A stretch of 64,000 nt of DNA from assembly GCF_032062135.1 (NCBI RefSeq), contig NC_092858.1:124300846-124364845 (forward strand). The letters run 5' to 3'. Shown here one piece after another: positions 47,166 through 59,926 of the stretch (positions within the stretch are counted from its first letter, which is position 1; each line of letters begins with the position of its first letter). This DNA is from Pyxicephalus adspersus. Taxonomy: Eukaryota; Chordata; Amphibia; Anura; Pyxicephalidae. The notes beneath the pieces are model-generated. The model did not search any database and was not told the origin of the DNA. It saw nothing but the letters and a program-made list of their open reading frames with translations. A program made the position numbers and the translations under genes.

Positions 47166-48148
47166 NNNNNNNNNNNNNNNNNNNNNNNNNNNNNNNNNNN
47201 NNNNNNNNNNNNNNNNNNNNNNNNNNNNNNNNNNNNNNNNNNNNNNNNNNNNNNNNNNNNNNNNNNNNNNNNNNNNNNNNNNNNNNNNNNNNNNNNNNNN
47301 NNNNNNNNNNNNNNNNNNNNNNNNNNNNNNNNNNNNNNNNNNNNNNNNNNNNNNNNNNNNNNNNNNNNNNNNNNNNNNNNNNNNNNNNNNNNNNNNNNNN
47401 NNNNNNNNNNNNNNNNNNNNNNNNNNNNNNNNNNNNNNNNNNNNNNNNNNNNNNNNNNNNNNNNNNNNNNNNNNNNNNNNNNNNNNNNNNNNNNNNNNNN
47501 NNNNNNNNNNNNNNNNNNNNNNNNNNNNNNNNNNNNNNNNNNNNNNNNNNNNNNNNNNNNNNNNNNNNNNNNNNNNNNNNNNNNNNNNNNNNNNNNNNNN
47601 NNNNNNNNNNNNNNNNNNNNNNNNNNNNNNNNNNNNNNNNNNNNNNNNNNNNNNNNNNNNNNNNNNNNNNNNNNNNNNNNNNNNNNNNNNNNNNNNNNNN
47701 NNNNNNNNNNNNNNNNNNNNNNNNNNNNNNNNNNNNNNNNNNNNNNNNNNNNNNNNNNNNNNNNNNNNNNNNNNNNNNNNNNNNNNNNNNNNNNNNNNNN
47801 NNNNNNNNNNNNNNNNNNNNNNNNNNNNNNNNNNNNNNNNNNNNNNNNNNNNNNNNNNNNNNNNNNNNNNNNNNNNNNNNNNNNNNNNNNNNNNNNNNNN
47901 NNNNNNNNNNNNNNNNNNNNNNNNNNNNNNNNNNNNNNNNNNNNNNNNNNNNNNNNNNNNNNNNNNNNNNNNNNNNNNNNNNNNNNNNNNNNNNNNNNNN
48001 NNNNNNNNNNNNNNNNNNNNNNNNNNNNNNNNNNNNNNNNNNNNNNNNNNNNNNNNNNNNNNNNNNNNNNNNNNNNNNNNNNNNNNNNNNNNNNNNNNNN
48101 NNNNNNNNNNNNNNNNNNNNNNNNNNNNNNNNNNNNNNNNNNNNNNNN
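47166..48148. other. Assembly gap, 983 N
   Basis: Run of N. Long open frames drawn across it are artefacts of the gap. Confidence 0.99.
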
Positions 48149-51100
48149 TAGAATTTATGTTCATTATCAGACAAGTCTATAATTCTTTCAGGTTCTTTCA
48201 TTAAGAGGGAATGAAGGGCTGGGATGGGAAAAAACTAACTAAATAAGTGCCAGTGATATGGACTAAGGTGCTTACTGTTCGTTTGATTATTTAGAGAGTT
48301 GGATAGGATATTATAATATTTTATTCATATAGTGTCAATATTTTACACCTGAGAATACATTATAACAAAACAAATCCCAGAGTAATGAGGGATCTGGAGG
48401 TTGGAAATTTCATTAACTCATAAATACTTTAAGCTGGTGCAAATACTATGCATCATTTTCATTAGATGTTCAATTTGCTAATTAATAAAAACATCACATC
48501 AAACAAAAATAAAAAATAAAAACAAGAGTCTTTCTTCAACATTTTTGACCAAAAAGAATCAATCAAACATTGATTGGGAACATTTTTTTCACTGAGCATG
48601 GGTGGAATCAGCATGCCTTTAAAAGAAAGTCCTCTTGCTGTGTATGGTCCAAGCCATAATCAGTATTTGTGAATACACTTCTACTATCATTAAGCAAATT
48701 AAAACTGCAATGGGCATCTGAAAATGTATCTTAAATTACTATCAATTTAGAAAACTTCTACTGAGTGAACATGTGACCTGCCATTGCTGGATGCTTCTGA
48801 AAAGGACAAAACCCACATCCTCCTCCCTCCATCAAGCTGTCATCAATAGTTTCCAGTTCATTGAATTAAAAGATCTGACATAACTCTGCCTTGGCTTGCT
48901 GAATGCTTGTTCAAATCAATGACTCAAGGTACTAAACTCATATGAAGCTAGGTGACTACAATGTTTGGAAAGAGGAAAACTGTAGAAGTCTCAGAAGTTT
49001 TCCCAATGTATTGGACTGGTGACCTGAACAAGCTTTACATGCGCACACCAATTCCTTGTAAAGATAACACTTGCTTTTCCAGATTCTTATAAACCCTGAT
49101 GAAGAGTAAATTAATAAATAAATGAAACGTGTTGGATACTTGCTGATAATATAGTGACCAATAAAATAAACAGTTTTTTCAACTTGTAGTGTCTTTTCTA
49201 ATTACTATGTATATTGTTGATGTGCTGAGGACCCATCCATGCCCATAAATCTTTAGTTTTTTCATAGGTTTTTTTCATTGAAGTGAACCTTTTCTGAGAA
49301 AAGGCTGCCATGACTGTTCTTTACGTGAGTGTAAAAACACTCGTTGCCTGGATGTGTGGCTGGCCTTTAGGATTCCAGTTACTGATAAAGAAAGAATCGC
49401 ATAAGCCAGAATGAAAACAGAAGCCCTTATGTGCATAATTGTTTTATAGGATCAGTTTTTAACATTAAGTGTTTGGCATGCATATGGGCATATCAGAGGA
49501 CATGCAATGGGATGTCATGAGTTTTTCTGTTTATCTTTCCTGATAAAAAGGCAATCAGTGAAAGTCAGCATACCCATCAGCCAATATACACAGATAAGTG
49601 GATGTGTGAAGGGATGATTGCATGGGACTTTGTTATCATCTTAATAACCCGGTCCTAAATGCCAAACCAGCAACATAGGAGAGGGTATGGGCTCTATTTT
49701 ACTACACTCTGGCGTCCTAAGCAAATTTAAATGGAAGGAAAAGCAGATCAGGGCAACATGAATTAATATCAAGAAAGTATGAGGAATGGGGATACAATGT
49801 TTGGCTACTTATCTACTTTCCTTATTGTATAATGTCGACTTGGTTAAGTTCATAAACTGCTGATCTAGAACACGTATTCAAATCAGCACACAACTTGCAA
49901 GTCCTAATAGAGTAAAGACTCTATTGTTTTAAGAATGTCATCATGGCAGCCAGGTAAACAGCACTTGTAGAATAAGAAAAAGCAGTGGCTGCAATGATCT
50001 CATTCATCTCAGGAATGGCTAACCAAAGGCAAAAAGGTTATATACATAAGTGTATATAATTTATTTTTATTTCATGAGTCAAAGTTAGCTTTAGTAACTC
50101 TCACTTTAACATTACAGTTTGGCATGCATGTATAGGGAAAATATATATAGGCATAAAAATGTGAATCATATAGTGCACACTATCATTAAAATAAATAACT
50201 TAGTGTTACTAGAACACATTTTCTATCTTTAACATAACTATCAGGTCTATTTATTAAATGGTATTTATTATTTGGTAAATTGTGGGTGAAAACACTGATT
50301 AATAGACCCAGCCTCACACATGCCCCCAGAACAGTGTAAGCCCATAGTACTTTCTGCTTGCTTTGCTGTGTTAGTTTGCTCCCAGCAGCCATTCAGCTCC
50401 AACCATCATCTTCAACAACAAAGAATTAGTAGAGAACAAAGTGCCACTTTCTGATGTGATCTGCCCAGAATATTAAGCAGAAGAGAATGGAGTTCTTACC
50501 ATAGCAGTAGAAGTTTCCCAGGAACACTGTAATATGCACACATGTAATCCACCAGTCTTCAGGCTGGTCTATCCAGTGTGATTGCTGAGTGAGCTCCAAC
50601 ACATGAGAGTCCTGAGCTGCTGTGTACACAATCCCTTAGCTGGCTGATTATTCAGGAGTGGAGTGTGGATGTGCAAGGGCATGTTGTGAAATGTGTGGGG
50701 AGGAGACATATGGTGCATGGGCTCCTGCAGGGAGAGGAAACCTTCAAGTGTGACTTGTATTATTTCTCATCTATCCCTCCCCCACATGAAAAGCTGAAAA
50801 TAATGTTTTCATATATATGATTAGTACAAACTACTGACCCAAAACCCAACCTCTAATGTTAGATTATGTGGTGAATTAGACACTGATCACAATTTCTCAT
50901 TCAAGTGTGTTGTAGTACTCACAAAATAAGTGTGGTTGTGCATTACAAAAAGGAGGATGGAGATCCTATTGCTATGCAAAATTGCAGGGAAGTCTTGTAT
51001 TTGAAGTTGTAAGAACTTTCATGTGAACAGTTTTGTTTCTGGTATGTAAACATTGCATACAATAAAAGTGGCATTAAATTTACCTATGAGAAGTTTGCAA

Positions 51101-54100
51101 AGGACTTCCTTATTCTCACCGATGCTCATTGTTAGTAGAACAGCAGATTTGGAAGCTTGTTTTTTTGCTGGAATATCTGCAGTTCTCCTACTTTGTTTAC
51201 AAGTGTTTTTATATCTGTTTTACATGCTGACCAGACTGCATACACATATGTAATTTTTATCGCTGGAAACAATCTTTCATAATCATGAACAGATGAACAA
51301 ATGAGCCCTGTACACACAGCACTGTTCTATAGAGAGGGGGGGGTTGGGGAATGAGTGAGCGATACCCCACTGTGCTCTACTCTATTGACATGTATATTCG
51401 TTGTTCCCATCAGTCTTGGGCAATAATCATCTGACATGTGTACATAGTGTTGGACCTCTGTGGACATTTTTATTTTCAGTATAAAAGCCACTCTGCAAAA
51501 AAGCGAATGCCAAAATCATCACTTCACTCTCATGCTGAGCTACTCCATTTTAAATCTATATACACACGAAAGACAACTGTTACCTTATAATATCATGATC
51601 ACCCCAGCAATAGTGTGTACAGTGGTTTACCAACATTATTCATTGATATGCCATGGTGGACCACTGAACAACCAGGTGGGGATGACGGCTGTTATTTCTA
51701 ATGGAGAAAGATGCTGCAGGGTGCCTTATGTTAGTGTCCCCCTCTCCATAGAACTAATCAGGGCTGAGTGTACAGTGCTTTTTCATTCTATTTTCTATGG
51801 AAACAATCAGGAAAGATAGAGATGTCTGTGGTCAATGTAAGAGTTTGCTCACACAGATGGTTAGAAGGCAGTTACATGTCAGTTGCATTTTGTACCAGCA
51901 GCAGATCTACTGCTTCTCCCTGAAACTTATCACCTAACACTGTTTCAATTATAGACAGTGATAGGCATTCACAGTAGATCCCACAAGCATTTAAAGTAGA
52001 TCCTGTGCTCTCAGATTCTACTTGCATCTATTAAACCCACTTCCTGAACAAAAAACCTCGGCCTGTCACTGCTAGGACAAAAAGCAATGGGTTGAGGCAA
52101 CACCAAGAACTATGTAAACAAGTCCTAGGAATTTTTAGCATCCAACTTTACTGTGTCCATGAAAAGCTGTAGGGACGTAGTGGCTGGAGAGATTCAAGCC
52201 ACAGAGTGCAAGGTAGGGGGTGCCCAGAAGTATTATCCAACATAATAATGTTAAAAAAAACCATAGTCACATGTAGAGATGGCTTATGCCCCAATGTGCC
52301 CAAATGTTTTGGGAAAACTCTTGGTAACTGTAATTTCCGATTTTACTTACATTTTGTAAGTGGAACTTGAAGGGGTACCCCCTTCATAAGTAAATTCAGT
52401 TTCATATTACCGCAAAAGTACATTCTCAAAAGGAAAACATGAGGGCTACCATTCCTATACCTCAAAAATTAAAGTAATTGGCATACAACAAATATACAGA
52501 TAAAAAACAATCTCTTCTCTCTATATTCCCCAATACAGGTTGAGCATGTTTATTACTTTTAGAAATACTTCTAATGATCATTCACAGGCCAAACAACATG
52601 TATGTCTTATTTCTTTCAAGATGCCAATACATTTGTTTTGGTTGTGTAAGTATGTTGGGGTGCAATTAAAAATAAATAGTTATGCACAGCACAGATATTA
52701 CTTGTGTGCAGTTGCAGTGCATTGGCCAAAAAGACTCTAAGGTGTGTTGGCACACCATTCAAGATTATTAGGTTGCTCTAATCCAATGTAGTTTAATATA
52801 TGTGCAATGACATACCACAAGGGTGTGAAGCCATCCTGAAATCAAGCAACAGTTGTGGCAACTGGTTTCCCCTTTGAAGATTTCTTGTCTAATACATAAC
52901 TGATGACAACTCAAAATATTGAGGTATTTTCACTACCTGTGACAAAAAAAGGATAAAGCTCTTTAGTGGGGGCACAAAGTCAAAGTTGCTGCTTTCAAGC
53001 TGAACTCCCAACATGCATTAAGAATGTGTAATTCTACAAAACAAAGATCTAAACTCCTTTTCCCGAAAATTGTCAAGTACAGTTTTTTTTAATGTGGAAG
53101 AAAATAAAAAAAGTCTCATAACATATTGCCCCAATATCATTTGAAAGATTCTGCTGTGTGGAAGTATAAACATGTCAGCTACATTGGAAAGTGATCTGTA
53201 AACTACAGAATAATTGTTCTGGTATTGTTAGAAGGCAGTACATATAAGCTTGATTAGGCCTCTTGGGTTGATGATAGGAGAGTTGAACAGCTGTGTAAAT
53301 TTTCTTCCAGCAATTCCCAAAGACTTTCAATGCGCTTGAGCTAGGGACTCGGTGGTGGGCAATCCATGTGTGAAAATGATGTTTCATGCTTCCTGAACCA
53401 CTATTTCGTGATGTGAAAGAGTAATGGAAAAAGCTGGTCATTGATGGAAAAAACAGGTCATTTAGTATATTTAGGTAGTAGCTGATCTTATTTTTTGGAC
53501 ACATATTGTTGCTGAACCTACACCTGATCAACCTGAGCAACCCCAGATCAACTTATTACAATTGATTTCCAAGCTTTACAGCCACCACGGCAAAGATTGG
53601 CACATTTTCTACCCTTAGGTTGTAAGGACCGTATTAAAAAGCAAATAATTTGTCCAAATTTCAAACTGGATTCACCCCATGTGAAATGCTGCAGCTGTGG
53701 GGAATTTCGTATTTTTAGATTTAATTTTTTCATTTATTGGAATCTCTTATTTATATTGGATATGGTTCTTGAAAAACGTCATGGCCCAATAGTCTAAAAA
53801 AAAAGTAAACAGTCTGTGTTCTAGTCAAACAATAAATCCTTGTCCTTTTAATCCAATTTACCACTAATATTTTGTGCTGCACAATTCATAGAAGGTACAC
53901 GTGTGTTAGACATCAGAACTTGTTAGTTTTTAATGGCTACTGATGTGCGATTAAAAAAAGTGTGTGCAGTGTGCCGCAGGACATCAATGTTCAGGACACA
54001 TTTTACTAACGTGTGAGTAAGTAAATGTTGATACATAAACAGATATTTGCTGGAGCACATGGCCTTGCCTGTTAGTTGGTAATACTACCTTAGATATTGC

Positions 54101-56170
54101 TACAGACTATTCAGGAACCTCCTAAGGTTCTTTGGAAAGTATTTTGATTTATTAGACTTTTCATCTGTTGTAGATAGTTTCTATGAACCCAGCACTCCAG
54201 CATTGTAATTTGCGTCTCTCAAAAGTAATTTAGCATTATAAAAAGGATCTGTAAGTGTATTCAATTGCAGTTTCCAGATCTGTACAAAAGATAGCCTACA
54301 GCTCAAAATTATAAACTTTTATGCCATCTTAGAATTTACTTTGTACCAGTCTTTTGCATTCTTGTGAACATATGCCTCCTCTTTTAGGCATACCTAACAT
54401 ACATATTTTGTACAGGATGGGGTTGTAAGCACCATGCCCAACTTTCAAACCTAAGGGCCAAGGTATCCCTAGTACCCAACATATACTGCATATAGCTTGG
54501 ATTACGACTCCATGGTTCTCCCTAAAGAATATGATATATGGCCAAACAGACATATATGCACTTGGCAATCCATTACATTTTTTAGGTATTTGTTTATTTA
54601 ATCTATTATTACCAATCAGATATTATGTGACTAGGTGTCTTTGGTAGCCAAAATGTATTGCTTTTTACTCTTTGTTTTTTACTGTTGCTTTGCTAGGTTT
54701 CCAGACATTGCATTGTTTAAATAAGTCCGTTCAGGGATAATAGCTTTAAACATGTGAGCCTGCAAGCTAGCTGATGACATGGCTCATAAAGCAATTGTAA
54801 TTTTACTTGTGGTGGGTGATACAAAGTTTCTGAGAGGCTAATGACGTAAACAGCTGCCAGGAAAGAATGACTATTGAAATATTTATGATAGACTTTTCCT
54901 GTTTACGTTGTAATGCCTATCCGACAATAGTTTCTGTTGGGTAAATGTTATCTACATGCTAATTAATACGGCTAACAGTTACAACGTGATATCCTATAAC
55001 TTCACTTTTTTAGTGTGCCTTGATTACTTACTAATTTAGGTGAAAGTACCAGAAAGGAAAAGTAAAGTGCTGTTTGTGGGAGTTTAGCAAAACCTAACAA
55101 AGTGACCTTTGGGTGGATTTATTAAAGGGGGTTAGGCTAATTGCTCACCACTGTCTTAGAAAATTTTACTTACTGAATAAGATAGGACTTCACTGATTTC
55201 AAGCATCCAGTCACATTCAGCCATTCTCTAAGCTAAGTGAATATACCCCTGCAAGGTAATTGATACAGTAATTTACTTTGTTAAGGTAGCAGTCTAAACT
55301 CCCGTTGTGATTCAAGCTTATATTACCTTTATGTAGAGGTAAGGTGATAATTAAAGCGAGAGTCTGCCCCATTTGAGAGCACGTCTTTGTGATGAAGTCT
55401 TAATGGTAGAAACCGATCATTTTATGATCACAGACTTGTTTCACGGTTGTTTCACAATTTATAATAGTGTAAAAACTTTTATTTTAATGTTTAAGGTTAT
55501 TTACATCTCCAGATATTGACACCCGGGGATAACAATATGAAATATATATTAGAAGTAGAATATTACAATTCCAATTGTATTTAATACCTCTGACTTTGCA
55601 TTACTATGAAAAAAAAATGCTGGTTGATAATAAAACTGCAACTTCTGTATTGTATCCTAAAGAAGAAATTACCTGTGGAAGTTTCCCCAGAAAAAAGCAA
55701 GCAGAGGCTGAAGAAAACGACTGCAGTATTGCCTGCGGTCTCTTTGCAGCAGACTTCTACTTCTGGATCAGCTAAAGCTGCATAAAAACATGAAATGTAT
55801 GTTGCTATAAAATTTTGGGGACAGACTAGATTCACAATTGTTTATCCCAGGGGACAATTATCTAGCGTGCATAGCGTAAGCATTTAACTCTTAAAGAGGA
55901 TGTAGAAGCTGTGTCCACAAATAGGCAGGCAGGGGACAAAGAAGAGGCATCAGTTTTGCAGTTGGTCACCCATGGAGTAACCATGCCTTCACCTGTATTC
56001 CTTCTTGTAAATAGATGTCTTGGTAGACGGTAGGTAGCCAACCTGGTAGGTAAAGTGTTCTGCTTCCTTATGCCAGAGCCTCCAGCAAGGAGAACACTGA
56101 GCAAAACAGTAGAGAAATCAACAATTCCACTTATACTTGATTTAGACTAGAAATCACAGACAGCAGTGCC
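48149..56170. other. Intergenic, no gene recognised
   Basis: About 8 kb without recognisable coding exons. Around 49,060-49,260 a phrase of the form CCTGATGAAGAG...GAAACGTGTTGG looks like a common frog repeat. Stretches near 51,240-51,430 and 51,640-51,830 (ATCATCTGACATGTGTACAT and similar) look like diverged relatives of the MITEs at 56,171. Short frames near 50,186-50,629 match no family I know. Confidence 0.35.
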
Positions 56171-56445
56171 TTAGGCTACATATACATGCCAGGTTACTGT
56201 ACTGAAAATAAATTTCATGATTGTTTCTATTGACAGATTAATGAACAAGCACTGTACACACTGCAGTTCTATTCTATGAAGATGGGAGGGTGAGGACAAG
56301 CAAAGGCAGTCATTCCTGCTTAGTTGATAATCAATCTGCCATGGAAGATTGATTGAACACATTAGGGGATCGCTGTACAAAGGTCAGACATAAGCACAAC
56401 CATTTGTCTCAGAAGACAATCATCTGACATATGTATGAAGCCTAA
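56171..56445. mobile_element. Harbinger-like MITE (first of adjacent pair)
   Basis: The left end TTAGGCTACATATACATGCC and the right end CATATGTATGAAGCCTAA are imperfect inverted repeats, with TTA/TAA at the outer edges. It contains the phrase CAATCATCTGACATATGTAT also seen diverged near 51,425. No coding frame. Confidence 0.6.
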
Positions 56446-56711
56446 GGCTACCTACACACTTGCAATGCCTGCGTGTGTACAGCGATCCTCATCCATCGTC
56501 CAAACAACCGTCCTGGCGGATCCACGGACTATAGACGAATGACCGTAATGGAATCCAAGAGGGAGAGTATGCAGCAGGGTGCCGCTCTGTTGTTCTTCCC
56601 CTCCCCTCTCTAAAGAACAGCACTCGTTCAAGCATCGTGCAGTCCTTAGTGGTTGGAAAGGATCGTGAAAGATCCTTCCCAATGACAATTATTGCACGTG
56701 TGTACCCAGCT
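56445..56711. mobile_element. Harbinger-like MITE (second of adjacent pair)
   Basis: AGGCTACCTACACACTTGCA at the left and the inverted TGCACGTGTGTACCCAGCT at the right resemble the termini of the element at 20,684. Candidate 3-bp flanks are CTA (left) and TTA (right). The interior is GC-richer than the surroundings and has no transposase frame. It abuts the element at 56,171-56,445. Confidence 0.65.
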
Positions 56712-59700
56712 TTAGACTTCACACTGCAGATATTATTCAGCTATGTGTATGTTTATAGGTGTGCTTAGACAAATAAACATACCATACAATGTACTACTTT
56801 TTTTAGGTGGAAGTTAAAAAATGAATCTTTCAGGATGTTGCTAAGGCATTTCTGAATGTACCTATCATAAAGTCATTTGCCATAAAGCAAATCTACCATG
56901 CTTAGCAATAATTGCTTTTATAAGCGAAGTAAGGTGGATTGAGGATGCCATAGCAATGATGTTTTACAATAATCACAAATGATAGTGCACATCAATCATT
57001 CCAATCAAGACTTCTAATAAACATCTTGCAACTTAAGGATTTTTGCACCGAAAAGTGGTTCAAAATGTAATGAGCAGGTATGCAGAGTAAAGCAATACCA
57101 GCTTCTGGGGCCAGGGGTGTATTTGGTTTTTCCACAATAAACCATTATATCTTTTGAAATGTTTTAAATAAATGATTGATACTTTTTTTATTGAGATATA
57201 TCACCTGTAAGTGCAGTTTTTCATAACAATCTAATGTTTGGGTGATTTTACTTTTTCACATGGTTGTAAATATATTGACATGTGTAGGCAATCTCTATAA
57301 AGCAACCTTTGTTTGCAGCATGTAATATATGTAAACGATGTAATCACCATACATTACGAATGCTGTTGTATAATTTTAGGCTTTACTATACATTCAGTGA
57401 AATTGTCCACAATACCAGGGATTGTCACTTGCACTCATTGGCAAATGAAAATATGATCCTAACAATGAAGATAACCTAAATGAGCAAGGCCTTTCACCAC
57501 ATGGGAAAATTCTTGGAAACATGATCCCACTTTTGGAAAGAAAAATGCCAAACTAAAAGAGGAAACAGATTTTAATAATATGAAATAGGAACAGGGAGTG
57601 TTGTACTGTACATGAGCATTCATGAAAATGATGACATTTTATATCAATTATTTCTTACTTTTTTCAGGTTTTTCCTTTTTCTTCTTCCTTGTTACTCATT
57701 TATGTTTCGGTAAATACATTCTCTTGCCAAACGGAGGTCATTCATCACCGGCATCATTGTAATAGTTTGTAAACCCACCCTTTTAATTACTTGATATAGT
57801 TGTAAGTTTAGCCAGAATATTGCAAGCCTTGAAAAAAAGTTCTAAAACAACTAAATACACTGATGAAACAGGGGAACTTTTTTACCTGCCAAAGGATTGG
57901 AATTTCAATTTTCAATTTGGAAGTTCAGCATAACTGTCTGGTCGGACACAAGACCTGATGTTCTATGAGGTTCTCACTATTAGCAATATACAAATGACCA
58001 ATATGATTCACTTTCTATAAAAAAGTGACAATGCTGTATTGTAAAAAAGGAGTTTTCACCTGTGGAACAGGGTAGTTGTTTTAAATTATCCTCAATATTA
58101 TAATTCAATATTGTCTAACTCCAGCTATCACTTTTTAGGTAGTTACAGCAACAGTTTGTTTTTCTTTCTGGTAAAAGGTTTAAACCATTTGAGCAGATTA
58201 TTGTAAGCATCCTTACCAATGTTACATGGTTTGTAACTAAAACTTTTGCTGGATATCTTGACCTGTTTAAAGAACTATATAAATCACAAACCTACTAATA
58301 GTATCAGCGGATCATTTTTATTTTTGCCTATAGTTCTACTGAGTAAAATCAAGGTTTTGTCCCTCCCAGTGGTGGGAAAGCCATCTCTCTGTTACTTTGC
58401 CATCCATCATAATATTAGTATGTGCCTTGTAGCACTACGGGCTGATTTTTGTTGGTGCACCACCCTTTCCTTTTCTGTCCAGGTCTACAGAGGAGTGCTG
58501 ATGCTTTATGTATTTATTTGCTTCCATTAAAAATTACATTTATTAATGTATAAATATATATCAAGCTGAACTGATTTCAGTATTTTACATCCACTTGGAA
58601 TTTAGCTTTATTAAACTACAGAGCCTATTTTTTATTTTAAGAAAAGCAGCTTGATTTACTGATTGGCATTCCATCACAGGGTGCCATCTTTCTTGCTGGC
58701 GACTGTTTTCGTCCATCTTGATTGGTTGTACTAGGATGACATAACTCCAGCACAGGCCCACAGAAGTTTATTTGTCCCTGGCACACACAAAGGAAGCCAG
58801 GATTGACGGATTTCTCTAGCAAATAAAGCTGACTGTGCACGTCTCAGCTTTTTCGCATTTCACCAGCGCAATCAGGCCAGTAAGATAGGCTACTGCAGAA
58901 GGGACATTGTCCTTTCTGCAAATACGGCCTACTTGCAGCTTCAGCCTAACAAGGACTTTAAGAATTCACTTTTACCGGAGATTGTTTAACAGGTTCCTGG
59001 CAGCGTTGGCGTTTTCAGCTGGGGTATGTACTGTCAGCTACCTGCTGTTAATATTAGATTTGTATTTTTGTAATAAACAGGTTCACTTTGGAGACATCTG
59101 CCTAGACATTGTTGTTCATTTGCATTCTTACTTTTAACGTTTCAGAGTGATAAAGTTTTAGAAAACCTATAAAGGCACAAAAATAAAACATTGCAAAGCC
59201 TGCCATTCCAGTAAAATCATTATTAAAAGTCACCAGGCAGACTCATTTTCCTTTAAAAAAAATAATGACAAAAATAATCCTGGGAGAGGTGTTATTTATA
59301 GATTTTCAGTTTATATTGTTTTGATGACCTAGTTCCCAGGCCTTACCATTGTTCTTAACAAGGTGTATAGGCAACTAGTGCCACCCAATATTAGCCTATT
59401 AGCCTAAAGATCTACACACCGAGAAATAAACCTGCCAAGAGTATTAGGGCTGGTGCTGTTATTTTAAAAATAAGCTGTTCTCTAGTCCTCTAAAGCCAAG
59501 ATGCCAAAGCATGTTTCTTTTTACTATGTTAGGTGCAGTTCATGATACAGTGCATATATTTCCCTGCACACTACCTGCATACAAATTTCTCTAACATACA
59601 ATAGAGAAGTTTATACAAGAGCATTGTTTAACTGTCTAACAGGTCGCAATAACCCTTGTTAGCAGGTCACAAACGTATACCAACATGAATCGTGTTGCTG

Positions 59701-59728
59701 AATGCTACAGAATATTTTTAAAGTTAAT
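56712..59728. other. Intergenic, no gene recognised
   Basis: No coding exon recognised. The stretch 58,640-59,140 is less AT-rich and ends GTAATAAACAGGTTCAC, which could be a solo-LTR-like or other retroelement remnant, but I could not establish ends. Confidence 0.3.
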
Positions 59729-59926
59729 CAGTGCTTTTTTTGTAAGAAAAAAGGTGCCGGAACTCACAACGTAATAATCCTCCAGAGTTTAGACACTGGC
59801 CGTTCCCAGGGTAAGCTTTCATTTTTACTGATAGCTGTTCCCCTTCAAGGACTTTTATGGACTTGGAAAATCTATTGAAAAAAAGGTGCCAGAACTCCAG
59901 TGAGTTCAATGAGAACAAAAGCCCTG
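59729..59926. mobile_element. Probable hAT-like MITE, CAGTGCTTTTTTTGT ends
   Basis: Begins CAGTGCTTTTTTTGTAAGAA and ends GAGAACAAAAGCCCTG, an imperfect inverted terminal repeat. AAAGGTGCCGGAACTC and AAAGGTGCCAGAACTCCAG occur as internal direct repeats. No matching 8-bp flanking duplication is visible. Confidence 0.45.

Noticed and set aside
46924..48201. Open frames of 338 to 425 codons
   Set aside because: They run through a 983-base N gap; the translation is almost entirely undefined residues.
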